The position numbers were made by a program, and so were the translations under genes. Shown one piece after another: positions 1 to 7,861 of a stretch of DNA of 64,000 nt (positions within the stretch are counted from its first letter, which is position 1; each line of letters opens with the position of its first letter). The stretch lies in the NCBI RefSeq assembly GCF_030145815.1, contig NZ_JAIXHL010000003.1:186001-250000 (forward strand), in the 5' to 3' direction. Below the pieces are notes generated by a model. The model was not told the DNA's origin. It searched no databases and saw nothing but the letters and a program-made list of their open reading frames with translations. This DNA is from Sphingomonas sp. Lineage in GTDB: Bacteria > Pseudomonadota > Alphaproteobacteria > Sphingomonadales > Sphingomonadaceae.

Positions 1-1795
1 GGCCGATCAGCGCGGCGTTACCCTTGGCATTGCCCTCTTCGATGTCGTCGAGCTGGACGATCCAGTAGCCGCCGCGCTCCGGCGCGGGGATCGCCTTGGC
101 CTTCTTCTCGGCCATGCTGAACATCAGGCGCACCGGCGGGGGCAACTGGTCGCCCATCTGGGCAAGCTGACCGCGCGAGGCATCAAGCGGCTGAATCGCG
201 GGCAGGGTGAGGCCGCTTTCCTTCATCGCCTGGGCGATTGGCATGCCCTTGCTCAGTTTGGCGACGATCGCATTGGCGGCCTTGCGCGCGCCGTCGAGTT
301 GACGGCTGCGGACGAGGTCGTCGGCGACCGTCGGGCGGATTTCGGCGAGGGGGCGCGGGGCGGCGGCGACGACGCGGTCGGTCTTGACCAGCGCAAAGGC
401 GCCTTCGCTGCCCAGTGCGACCAGCTGCGGATCGTCGGTCGGCTCCATCGAAAAACCGGCTTGGGCGATCTGGGCGAGCGTGGGGTCCGGCGCCGTTTCA
501 CCGCCGGTCGTGGCGCGACCATCGGGGAAGAGCGGGGCGCTGGTTTCGGCCTTCAGCTTCGATCCGGCGACCAGTTCGTCGAAGGTTGCGTTGCCGGCGA
601 TCTCGCTGTCGATCTTGGCGCGCACATCGGCCAGCGCCGTGGCGAGCTTGGTCTTGGCGATGGTTTCGGCGAGTTCGCCGCGGACCTGATCGAGCGACTT
701 GCCGGCGACCTGTTCGATCCCCTCGACCTTGACGATGTGCCAGCCGAGTTGCGAGCGCAGCGGGCCGACTACCGTGCCCTGTGCTCCGGCAAAGGCAGCG
801 TTGGCGATTGCGGGGCTGCTCGCGCGGGCAAAGGCTTCCTTCTCGGCGTTGGGCACGGTCGAGGCCTGCAGACCGGCGGCCTTTGCAGCATCGGCCATCG
901 ACGTGCCGGCCTTGACCTTCGCCGCAATCGCCTTCGCCGCGTTTTCATCGGCGACGATGATCTGCGCCAGATTGCGGCGGGTGGTGGCGGCATATTGCGC
1001 CGCGTTCTTCTTATACTCGGCGGCGATCTCCGCCTCGGTCGCCTTGGCGCCGGCCTCGAACTGGGTGGGCGTCACCACGGCGTAACGGACCACGCGGCGC
1101 TCGGGCAGCGTGTAACGACCGACATTCTTCTTGTAATAGGCCTGAAGCTCCGCCTCGGTCGGCGGGTTGCCGGGAGCAATTGCGCCGATCGGCACATAGC
1201 CGACCGAGCCCTTGCGCCGTTCCAGCATCAGCGAAGCATAAGGCAGCGCGAGTTCCGCCGGGACCGGGCCCGGGTTGGCGATCGGCGCCATCAACCACTG
1301 GACCAAGGTTTCGCGGCGGATGTCGCTGCGCACCTGCTCCGCGGTGATCCGCTGTTCGGACAGGAACTGGTCGAAGCGCTGCTGGCTGAACTTGCCGTCG
1401 AAGCCCTGGAACGCCGGGATCGACGCGATCTGTCCGTCGATCGCGGCGGGGGAGACGACCATGCCGTGCTCGGCGGCATATTCCTCCAGCGCCATGCCGT
1501 CGATCACCTGGTTCAGCACCTGATCGAACCCGCCGGTGCGGACAAACTGTGCCATGTCGAGCATCGGCTGTTGCTGACGGACGCGCTCCAGCGCGTTGTT
1601 CAACCGGTCCTGCATTTCCTGCTGGGTCAGCTTCTTGTCGCCGACCTGGACCAGCGCGCCGTTCGCCGAGGGACCGCCGACGCCCAGATTCTGCACGTCC
1701 ATCATCGCAAAGCCGACGCCCAGTGCCACCAGCAGCAGCAGGGCAACGATCTTGCCGGGGGTCGAGAAGATGATGCGGCGGAAATTGGTGAGCAT
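1..1795 (-). CDS. PpiD/SurA-type periplasmic peptidyl-prolyl isomerase, C-terminus cut by window edge
   Basis: Reading leftwards from an ATG at 1795 gives an open frame of about 598 codons that runs off the window, so the C-terminus is missing. The start MLTNFRRIIFSTPGKIVALLL is a short cytoplasmic basic segment followed by one membrane helix (about residues 14-34), the signal-anchor layout of PpiD. It is followed by a SurA_N-like helical region and a parvulin-like region near residues 230-380, including GPLRSQLGWHIVKVEG. The expected role is an inner-membrane-anchored foldase acting on outer-membrane proteins in the periplasm. It diverges from tpiA. A second reading on the + strand (299-1834) lacks family features and is an antisense shadow. 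The family is confident; PpiD versus a SurA-like paralogue is not resolved. Confidence 0.85.
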   Translation of the reverse strand, partial: MLTNFRRIIFSTPGKIVALLLLVALGVGFAMMDVQNLGVGGPSANGALVQVGDKKLTQQEMQDRLNNALERVRQQQPMLDMAQFVRTGGFDQVLNQVIDGMALEEYAAEHGMVVSPAAIDGQIASIPAFQGFDGKFSQQRFDQFLSEQRITAEQVRSDIRRETLVQWLMAPIANPGPVPAELALPYASLMLERRKGSVGYVPIGAIAPGNPPTEAELQAYYKKNVGRYTLPERRVVRYAVVTPTQFEAGAKATEAEIAAEYKKNAAQYAATTRRNLAQIIVADENAAKAIAAKVKAGTSMADAAKAAGLQASTVPNAEKEAFARASSPAIANAAFAGAQGTVVGPLRSQLGWHIVKVEGIEQVAGKSLDQVRGELAETIAKTKLATALADVRAKIDSEIAGNATFDELVAGSKLKAETSAPLFPDGRATTGGETAPDPTLAQIAQAGFSMEPTDDPQLVALGSEGAFALVKTDRVVAAAPRPLAEIRPTVADDLVRSRQLDGARKAANAIVAKLSKGMPIAQAMKESGLTLPAIQPLDASRGQLAQMGDQLPPPVRLMFSMAEKKAKAIPAPERGGYWIVQLDDIEEGNAKGNAALIG

Positions 1796-1947
1796 GGATA
1801 CCCGCTGAAATGGGAAGAATTGGGCCCGCTTTAGGGGGCGGGGGCACGGGCATCAAGCGACAACGGTAACGCGGGCGGGCAAGGCGCTTGTGCGGTTTGG
1901 TCGCGCGGCCTATCGGCTTGTCCAATAGTGGACAAAGGGGAAGCGGG

Positions 1948-2694
1948 ATGCGGCGCAAGCTGGTGGCGGGCAATTGGAAGATGAACGGCGTCACCGATTC
2001 GCTGGGCGAGGTGGCGGCGATCGCCAAGGCGGCGGCGGACCATCCCGGCGTCGATGTCGCGCTGTGCCCCCCGGCGACGCTGATCGCTCCGGCGGTGGCG
2101 GTCGCGGGCGGGATGCCGATCGGCGGGCAGGATTGCCATGAGAATGACAGCGGCGCGCATACCGGGTGCATCTCGGCCCCGATGCTGAAGGACGCGGGCG
2201 CCACGCTGACCATCGTCGGGCATAGCGAACGCCGGGCCGACCAGAATGAGACCAGCCACGACGCCTGGGCCAAGGCGGCGGCGGCGCATCGCCATGGCCT
2301 GAACGTCATCCTGTGCGTCGGCGAGACCGAGGCGGAGCGCAATGCCGGCCGCGCCGAGCGGGTGGTGCAGGCGCAGATCGAGAAGTCGGTGCCCGAGGAT
2401 GCGGACGGCAGCTGGTTCACGTTGGCCTATGAGCCGCGCTGGGCGATCGGCACCGGGCGCACCCCGACGCTGGAGGAAATCGAGCTGATCCACGCCATCG
2501 CCCGCGCCAAGCTGGGCATGATGGTCGGGGCGGAGAAGGCCGAGGGGATTCGGATCCTGTATGGCGGGTCGGTCACGGGCGCGAATGCCGCGACCATCCT
2601 GGCGGTCGACAATGTCGACGGCGCGCTGGTCGGCGGGGCGAGCCTGACCGCCGAGAAGTTCGTGCCGATCATCGAAGCCGCCGCGAAGCTGTAG
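1948..2694 (+). CDS. tpiA: Triosephosphate isomerase
   Basis: This 248-residue protein interconverts dihydroxyacetone phosphate and glyceraldehyde 3-phosphate in glycolysis and gluconeogenesis. Visible landmarks are the N-terminal GNWKMNG with the catalytic Lys, IVGHSERR with the electrophilic His, AYEPRWAIGTG with the catalytic Glu, and the phosphate-binding YGGSV and GALVGGASL near the C-terminus. The length is normal. I chose the ATG at 1948 because it gives the canonical MRRKLVAGNWKMNG start and has a purine-rich AAAGGGGAAG just upstream; an in-frame ATG at 1888 would add 20 unrelated residues. It probably shares a transcript with the DoxX-like gene 3 bp downstream. Confidence 0.97.
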   Translation: MRRKLVAGNWKMNGVTDSLGEVAAIAKAAADHPGVDVALCPPATLIAPAVAVAGGMPIGGQDCHENDSGAHTGCISAPMLKDAGATLTIVGHSERRADQNETSHDAWAKAAAAHRHGLNVILCVGETEAERNAGRAERVVQAQIEKSVPEDADGSWFTLAYEPRWAIGTGRTPTLEEIELIHAIARAKLGMMVGAEKAEGIRILYGGSVTGANAATILAVDNVDGALVGGASLTAEKFVPIIEAAAKL

Positions 2695-2697
2695 GCG

Positions 2698-3135
2698 ATG
2701 GACGAGGCGCGCCCCGATGTGCCGGAGACGCGGGCGCGGCGGATCGGGCGGTGGGCGCTGGCGATCTTTTATGCAGCGGCCGGCCTGGCGCATTTCCTGT
2801 ACACCGACGCGATGGTGCGGATCGTGCCTTCATGGGTGCCGTGGGACGCGCGCGAGGTGGTGCTGACCACCGGCGCGGCCGAGCTGATCTGTGTTGCGGC
2901 ACTGATGACCCGCAAATGGCGGCTGACCGCGGGCTGGGCGCTGGCGCTCTATGCGCTGTGCGTGTGGCCGGCCAATGTGAAGCACGCGATGATCGACCTG
3001 GCGTGGCTGGGCGGGAGCGGCGGCGGGCTGTCGGCGTGGTATCATGTGCCGCGCTTGCTGGCGCAGCCGTTGTTGATCGCATGGGCGCTGTGGGCGGTTG
3101 GCGCGGTGCGGGTCGAGCGCGGAAGTTTACACTAG
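2698..3135 (+). CDS. DoxX-like integral membrane protein
   Basis: This 145-residue protein has four hydrophobic segments (about residues 17-35, 54-70, 76-92 and 118-136) and the DoxX-like signature of a helix ending in GLAHFLYTDAMVRIVPSW, followed by a second helix with an acidic residue. Members of this superfamily sit in the inner membrane; some take part in sulfur or redox chemistry but most have no assigned reaction. The start lies three bases after the tpiA stop, so translational coupling is likely. On the opposite strand a long frame (2669-3484) covers the whole gene; I regard that part as a shadow because this frame has the coherent membrane topology. Confidence 0.8.
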   Translation: MDEARPDVPETRARRIGRWALAIFYAAAGLAHFLYTDAMVRIVPSWVPWDAREVVLTTGAAELICVAALMTRKWRLTAGWALALYALCVWPANVKHAMIDLAWLGGSGGGLSAWYHVPRLLAQPLLIAWALWAVGAVRVERGSLH

Positions 3136-3159
3136 CTTTACACTGTCGCGGTGGTTTCG

Positions 3160-3484
3160 AGCTGGCGGTGGGTGCGCGGTTCATCGCCATGCTGGACATG
3201 CGGTCGTGGCCCATCATCAACGCCGCATCCCATGCCCGGGCGAAGTCCGCTGCCTCGGGCCGCTCGCACAATTTGTAGGCGGTCTGGCGGCTCATCCCCA
3301 CGGCTTTGCAGGCGCGGGTGACAGTGCCCATGACGGCGAGGGCGTGGATGAAGTCCGTTTGTCGGCGCGCAGCCCAGCCATCGGCGCGGCCACAGGTGGG
3401 GGCGGGCGTGAAGGTGAGGATGGCTTCATCCTCGTCGGACAAGCCGGTGGAGGATGGGGCGGGCGGGGTGGGTGAGTCGTTCAT
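3160..3484 (-). pseudogene. 3'-truncated HTH protein of a sphingomonad hypothetical family
   Basis: From an ATG at 3484 the frame encodes about 105 residues that look genuine. A segment around residues 40-75, RQTDFIHALAVMGTVTRACK followed by AVGMSRQTAYKLCERPEAA, is a helix-turn-helix as in a family of small sphingomonad proteins I recall as longer, and it ends with a helix containing WDAALMMGHDRMSSMAMNRA. After about position 3180 the frame continues without a stop to 2669, but that part is only the antisense of the DoxX-like gene and has a low-complexity Ala/Pro/Arg composition. The simplest reading is that the 3' half was lost and the frame now runs into its neighbour. The 3160 boundary is approximate. 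It may still be translated as a chimeric protein. Confidence 0.45.
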
Positions 3485-3611
3485 CCACCAGCTTATGTGC
3501 TGGGATGGGGCTTGTAGGAAAGGGGTTGTTTTTGGTTTGTTCTAACGCGGAGCCTTGTCGTCGAGCCTCAAAGTTCGAATCCATTCAAAGTTGGGCGTAG
3601 CTGACAGATTG

Positions 3612-4187
3612 CTACGTTGGCTTTGGTGGGAACTTGGCTTGAACGGTATCCGGTAACTCGCTTGAGTTTGAAGCTGGTGAAGTTTCGCCGGTCAGGCGCT
3701 TCAAGGCCGCTTTTCGCTCTAGATCGCGTACGCTCCGTTCTTCCAACAGAGCATTAGGAAGATAGACCCTTCCGAAATCATCCTGACGCAAGCTGGAAGA
3801 TAGCCCGAGGTCAGACGCCATCTCCCGTAACAATTTGCGTAAGCGCTCGTCGATAATATGGTCAACGTAAGGGGATGCATTTAACCCTAGAAGTAACTCT
3901 GCCCACGCCTCTCGCACGGGTATGCTGTTTGCGAAAGCAACATCGATCAAATTAAATGCTTTCACGGCGTCTTCGTGCCAAATCTCCCTGCGATTCTGCA
4001 TGATGGATACAAACACCGATCGCCGCAAGCTTCTTGATTCATGTTCATCTTGATTTTGCCTGCGAAGTTCTTCCGCCATTCTCGCGGCTGCGATTGGTCC
4101 ACGCCAAGTAGCAACTGCGGCAGCGACCGCTGCGATTGCGCTCAAGAAGGCGGCGACGACTGCGGGTTCGAACCAACCAGTAGGCAT
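3612..4187 (-). CDS. DUF6680-like membrane-anchored protein
   Basis: This 191-residue protein has one N-terminal membrane helix (about residues 8-28) and then a soluble domain containing LRRSVFVSIMQNRREIWHED and AVKAFNLIDVAF. That pattern, a short helix with an R-x-x-x-x-x-H core followed by A-L/F-N-x-I-D, is what I associate with DUF6680 proteins; the function is unknown. Codon use is markedly less GC-rich than in the flanking housekeeping genes. The start overlaps the stop of the upstream gene (4187-4537) by one base, so the two form a coupled pair. Acquisition by transfer is likely. The family call is moderately confident. Confidence 0.65.
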   Translation of the reverse strand: MPTGWFEPAVVAAFLSAIAAVAAAVATWRGPIAAARMAEELRRQNQDEHESRSLRRSVFVSIMQNRREIWHEDAVKAFNLIDVAFANSIPVREAWAELLLGLNASPYVDHIIDERLRKLLREMASDLGLSSSLRQDDFGRVYLPNALLEERSVRDLERKAALKRLTGETSPASNSSELPDTVQAKFPPKPT

Positions 4188-4537
4188 CAGTTCAAATTCC
4201 TCAGTTTCTGCAGACGCACGTTAACCGCTCCTAGCGGTGTTTCGACTGGGAAAAACGCCGCCTCCAAATCAGCCTTCGCCAGCGTTATTGGAGTGGCGTA
4301 GGTCATCTCGGAACTGCCAGTAGAGACACCTTGAATCACCGTGCCGTTTGCGGGAACGGTGACGGTGATGCTGCCTGAGATGGTGCCCTCGCCATCTTCG
4401 TCGTAACGCCCATCAAACAAAACTCCCATCGGGTCCGAACCTACAATTCGACCACCGATAAAAGTGAATAGAGCAAATCCTTGGCCTTCCGAGCCAGTCA
4501 TATATGCGGCGTATATCCCATCCCATTCGCTCGACAT
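4187..4537 (-). CDS. Small hypothetical protein, possibly GrlR-like beta-barrel fold
   Basis: This 116-residue protein starts MSSEWDGIYAAYMTGSEGQG and contains FTFIGGRIVGSDPMGVLFDG, then a GTISGSITVTVPANG strand. The order (Y-x-x-x-F/Y strand, a G-x-I-x-G-x-D turn, then a tyrosine-rich strand and an alternating hydrophobic strand) resembles the GrlR family of small regulatory beta-barrels, but the match is by eye and weak. It has no signal peptide or membrane segment. It overlaps the DUF6680-like gene by one base and shares its low-GC codon use. Treat the function as unknown. Confidence 0.55.
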   Translation of the reverse strand: MSSEWDGIYAAYMTGSEGQGFALFTFIGGRIVGSDPMGVLFDGRYDEDGEGTISGSITVTVPANGTVIQGVSTGSSEMTYATPITLAKADLEAAFFPVETPLGAVNVRLQKLRNLN

Positions 4538-4741
4538 TTGATCGTCCCGCTTGAAAGGCCAGAAATTACTCGTGTTCTGAGAACTGTAAAAAACTCGAAT
4601 CCTATGAAATTCTCATAGGTAACCTGGCGCTTTTTTCCTTCGATCTGAGCAAAAGCGCAATAGGCTTCTCTTTGGAAGCTCCTCGCTTGAACCGCCCCAA
4701 TTTCCATCATATCCTCCCATCATAGCGCCAGAGGTCATCCG

Positions 4742-5017
4742 ATGGAATCCACCCGTCGCCTTGATATCGAACTGCCCGAAGATCTGGCCGATGCCGTTGA
4801 GGCGCGGGTCAGAGCGGGGGAGTATGCGAGTGTGAGTGAGGTCGTGGAGGAGGGCCTTCGCGCGCTGGCGACGCGGGACGACGATCCGGTGCGGGTGGCG
4901 TGGGAACAGGACGAACTGACCGCCGCTTATGATGCGTGGAAGGCTGATCCCGCTGCGGTGATGACGGTCGATGAGGTGCGGCGGAAGCTTGCGGACGCGC
5001 GGCGCGCGCACGGATGA
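4742..5017 (+). CDS. ParD-like ribbon-helix-helix antitoxin
   Basis: The 91-residue product starts with RRLDIELPEDLADAVEARVR, a ribbon-helix-helix DNA-binding segment, followed by AGEYASVSEVVEEGLRAL, the GxYxSxSEVVREALR pattern typical of ParD/CopG antitoxins. The acidic C-terminal half (about residues 50-91) would wrap the toxin. The antitoxin normally neutralises the toxin and represses its own promoter as a complex. Its stop overlaps the start of the ParE-like gene by four bases (ATGA), the usual antitoxin-first order. Confidence 0.9.
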   Translation: MESTRRLDIELPEDLADAVEARVRAGEYASVSEVVEEGLRALATRDDDPVRVAWEQDELTAAYDAWKADPAAVMTVDEVRRKLADARRAHG

Positions 5018-5322
5018 AGCCATACCGCATTGTGTTCGCGCCGCGTGTTTGGCGGCAGTTGGATGCGTTGCGGACCTATGTGACGCAGGAGGCTTCGGCG
5101 GAGGTCGCCGATGACCTCACAAGCGATCTGATCGAGCGGTGCCTGACGCTGGCGGAGTTCGCACATCGCGGGACGCCGCGTGACGATCTTCGGCTCGGAT
5201 TGCGGACCATTCCGTTTCGGCGGCGCGCGACGATTGGTTATGTGGTGTCGGGTGATGATGTGGTGATCCTGACCATCGCCTATGCCGGGCAGGATTTGGC
5301 GGGAATGTTGCGGGGGGATTAG
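5014..5322 (+). CDS. ParE/RelE-superfamily toxin
   Basis: This 102-residue protein starts MKPYRIVFAPRVWRQLDALR, the first beta-strand and helix of the ParE/RelE fold. It continues with ERCLTLAEFAHRGTPRDDLR and ends with strands around RTIPFRRRATIGYVV and DVVILTIAYAGQDL, matching the family's P..G..R..hR.hP[FY] pattern. ParE proteins poison DNA gyrase and RelE proteins cleave mRNA on the ribosome; sequence alone does not decide between them, although ParD pairing favours the ParE branch. It is translationally coupled to the antitoxin and ends 60 bp before the convergent uvrD stop. Confidence 0.9.
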   Translation: MKPYRIVFAPRVWRQLDALRTYVTQEASAEVADDLTSDLIERCLTLAEFAHRGTPRDDLRLGLRTIPFRRRATIGYVVSGDDVVILTIAYAGQDLAGMLRGD

Positions 5323-5355
5323 GCGGTTGGCTCTGCCGAGTGTCCTCCACCCCAA

Positions 5356-5382
5356 CCCCTCTTCTGAAGAGGAGGGGCTTTT
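5356..5382. terminator. Bidirectional stem-loop between parE-like gene and uvrD
   Basis: The bases at 5356-5377 form a stem of about ten pairs (CCCCTCTTCT against AGAGGAGGGG) followed by CTTTTC on the + strand. It lies between two convergent stops (5322 and 5383) and belongs to the same GC-rich palindrome class found elsewhere in the window. Intrinsic termination of the toxin-antitoxin transcript is likely. Confidence 0.6.
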
Positions 5383-7755
5383 CTAGGCGTCGTTGCTGAC
5401 GAAGCTATCCATCACCCGCTTCCGCCCGGCGGTCTCGAATTCGATTTCCAGCTTGTTGCCTTCGATCTCGACGATTTCGCCGTAACCGAACTTCTGGTGG
5501 AAGACGCGCATGCCGAGCGAAAGGTCGTCGCGGCCCTTGTTGCCCAGACTCACCGCGCTGCCGCGGTTCTCCGCCACGCGCTTGGGGGCGGTGGTGAAGG
5601 TTGAGCTGGGGGCGGCGGCGCGTTGCCAGCCGGGGCCGCGGCCGGTGCCGCGGCCGACATGGGCGAAGGGGTCGGTGTGTTCGCTCCAGTTGGCACGCCA
5701 GAGTGAGGCGCCGCCGGAGAGGGTGCTTTCCTCGTCGATATGTTCCTTGGGCAGTTCGCCGACGAAGCGGCTGGGGATGCTGCTGGTCCATTGGCCGTAG
5801 ATGCGGCGGTTGGCGGCGTGGAGGATCGTCGCCTGGCGGCGCGCGCGGGTGATCGCGACATAGGCGAGGCGGCGTTCCTCCTCGAGGCTGGCGAGGCCGC
5901 CTTCGTCGAGCGAGCGCTGGCTGGGGAACAGGCCTTCTTCCCACCCGGCGAGGAAGACGGTGTCGAATTCCAGCCCCTTGGCCGCGTGGATGGTCATGAT
6001 CGTGACCTTGGGCTCGTCGGCGTTATTCTCGTTATCCATGACGAGCGAGACGTGTTCGAGGAACGCGCCGAGCGTTTCATACTCCTCCATCGCGCGGACG
6101 AGTTCGGAGAGGTTTTCGAGGCGGCCGGCGGCTTCGGCGGTGCGGTCCGCCTGCCACATCGCGGTGTAGCCGCTTTCGTCGAGGATGATCTGGGCGAGTT
6201 CGGTGTGGGGGAGGGACCCGATCCGCCCGGACTCGAACGTGGTTGCTTGCCGCGCGCCCCCTCCACCATCGCTTTGCGATGGTCCCCCTCCCCGTTCCGG
6301 GGAGGATAGCATCTGGCTCCACCGGGCGACGTCGCCGACGAAGCTGCCGAGCGCGCGGCGGGCTTGCGGCGTCAGCTCGTCGGTGTCGAGAATGCGCGCG
6401 GCGGCGGTGAGCAGGGGGATGCCCTCGCTGCGTGCGAGCATGTGGATCTTGGCGATCGCCTTGTCGCCCAGGCCGCGCTTGGGGACGTTGACGATGCGTT
6501 CGAAGGCGAGGTCGTCGGCGGGCTGTTGCACCAGGCGGAGATAGGCGAGCGCGTCGCGGATTTCGGCGCGTTCGTAGAAGCGGAAGCCGCCGACGATGCG
6601 GTACGGCAGGCCGATGGCGATGAAGCGGTCTTCGAACTCGCGCGTCTGGTGCTGGGCGCGGACCAGGATGGCGAAATCGTCGAGCGATTTTCCGGTGCGG
6701 ATGCGCGCGCTCTCGATGTCTTCGCCGACGCGGCGGGCTTCCTCCGGGCCGTCCCACACGCCGATGACGCGGACCTTTTCGCCCACGTCGATCTCGGTCC
6801 ACAATTCCTTGCCGAGGCGGCCGCTGTTGTTGGCGATGACGGCGCCGGCGGCGGCGAGGATGTGCGGGGTGGAGCGGTAATTCTGTTCGAGGCGGATGAC
6901 CTTCGCGCCGGGAAAGTCCTTTTCGAACTTCAGGATGTTTTCGACCTGCGCACCGCGCCAGCTGTAGATCGACTGATCGTCGTCGCCGACGCAGCAGATG
7001 TTCTTGCGCTCCTGCGCCAGCAGGCGGAGCCAGAGATACTGGACGCTGTTGGTGTCCTGATACTCATCCACCATGATGTAGCGGAAGCGCTGCTGATACT
7101 GCGCCAGCACGTCGCGGTGGGTGCGCAGGATGGTGAGCATGTGCAGCAGCAGGTCGCCGAAGTCGCACGCGTTGAGCGCGCGCAGCCGGTCCTGATATTG
7201 CTGGTAGAGCGCCTGGCCGCGACCGTTGGCGAAATGCTCGGCCTCGCCGGCATCGAGCATGTCGGGGGTCAGGCCTTTGTTCTTCCACCCGTCGATCAAC
7301 CCGCCGAGCTGGCGCGCGGGCCAGCGTTTTTCGTCGAGGTCGTTGGCGACAATCAGCTGCTTGAGCAGGCGCAGCTGGTCGTCGGTGTCGAGGATGGTGA
7401 AGTTACTCTGAAGCCCGACCAGCTCGGCATGGCGGCGCAGCATCTTGGCGCCGATCGCGTGGAAGGTGCCGAGCCACGGCATCCCCTCAATCGCGTCGCC
7501 GACCAGGCCGCGGACGCGCTCCCGCATCTCGCGCGCGGCCTTGTTGGTGAAGGTGACGCTGAGGATCTCCGACGGATAGGCGCGGCAGGTCCACAGCAGA
7601 TGCGCGAGGCGGGCGGTGAGCGCGGCGGTCTTGCCGGTGCCGGCGCCAGCGAGGACGAGGACGGGGCCGTCGAGCGTGAGCACGGCTTCGCGCTGTGGCG
7701 CATTGAGGCCGCGCAGATAGGGGGGATCGTCGGGCGAAGGCTGAGGTACGGACAT
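5383..7755 (-). CDS. uvrD: UvrD/PcrA-type ATP-dependent 3'-5' DNA helicase
   Basis: This 790-residue superfamily 1 helicase unwinds DNA in nucleotide excision and mismatch repair. It has the Q-motif region LRGLNAPQREAV, Walker A LAGAGTGKTAAL (about residues 36-47), the DEYQDT helicase motif II (about 228-233), GDDDQSIYSWRGA (motif III), EQNYRSTPHIL (motif IV), TIHAAKGLEFDTVFLAGWEE (motif V), EERRLAYVAITRAR (motif VI), and a C-terminal Tudor-like module RVFHQKFGYGEIVEIEGN. Around residues 484-515 there is a Gly/Ser/Pro-rich segment, SSPERGGGPSQSDGGGGARQ, that does not belong to the family and corresponds to a palindromic DNA repeat inserted in frame. All motifs remain intact, so the enzyme is probably functional. 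Confidence 0.96.
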   Translation of the reverse strand: MSVPQPSPDDPPYLRGLNAPQREAVLTLDGPVLVLAGAGTGKTAALTARLAHLLWTCRAYPSEILSVTFTNKAAREMRERVRGLVGDAIEGMPWLGTFHAIGAKMLRRHAELVGLQSNFTILDTDDQLRLLKQLIVANDLDEKRWPARQLGGLIDGWKNKGLTPDMLDAGEAEHFANGRGQALYQQYQDRLRALNACDFGDLLLHMLTILRTHRDVLAQYQQRFRYIMVDEYQDTNSVQYLWLRLLAQERKNICCVGDDDQSIYSWRGAQVENILKFEKDFPGAKVIRLEQNYRSTPHILAAAGAVIANNSGRLGKELWTEIDVGEKVRVIGVWDGPEEARRVGEDIESARIRTGKSLDDFAILVRAQHQTREFEDRFIAIGLPYRIVGGFRFYERAEIRDALAYLRLVQQPADDLAFERIVNVPKRGLGDKAIAKIHMLARSEGIPLLTAAARILDTDELTPQARRALGSFVGDVARWSQMLSSPERGGGPSQSDGGGGARQATTFESGRIGSLPHTELAQIILDESGYTAMWQADRTAEAAGRLENLSELVRAMEEYETLGAFLEHVSLVMDNENNADEPKVTIMTIHAAKGLEFDTVFLAGWEEGLFPSQRSLDEGGLASLEEERRLAYVAITRARRQATILHAANRRIYGQWTSSIPSRFVGELPKEHIDEESTLSGGASLWRANWSEHTDPFAHVGRGTGRGPGWQRAAAPSSTFTTAPKRVAENRGSAVSLGNKGRDDLSLGMRVFHQKFGYGEIVEIEGNKLEIEFETAGRKRVMDSFVSNDA
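6255..6306. repeat. Palindromic repeat element inserted in frame inside uvrD
   Basis: There are two adjacent hairpins. ACCATCGC-TTT-GCGATGGT at 6265-6283 is a perfect eight-pair stem; CCTCCCC-GTTCC-GGGGAGG at 6287-6305 is a seven-pair stem. The second resembles the GC-rich palindromes found intergenically at 18.5, 18.9, 22.3 and 28.5 kb. The element keeps the helicase frame open and adds a flexible peptide at the protein level. Confidence 0.75.
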
Positions 7756-7861
7756 TGCGAACAGGTAGGGAACGCGGCGAGTCGGGGCAAGCGCGATTGC
7801 TGTCTTGCTATCGTCATCAAGCTGCGGGACAGTTTATCCAGTAGCTTCAAGGAGATCGGCA

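Noticed and set aside
299..1834. 511-codon + strand frame at the window start
   Set aside because: Antisense of the PpiD/SurA-type gene; it is Gly/Arg/Leu-rich with no recognisable domain.
3560..3600. GTTCGAATCC, resembling a tRNA T-loop or attachment site
   Set aside because: The flanking bases do not pair as a T-stem, and no matching tRNA end lies near.
4498..4710. 70-codon - strand frame upstream of the GrlR-like gene
   Set aside because: No ribosome site, no recognisable features, and it overlaps the next gene; could be chance in AT-richer DNA.
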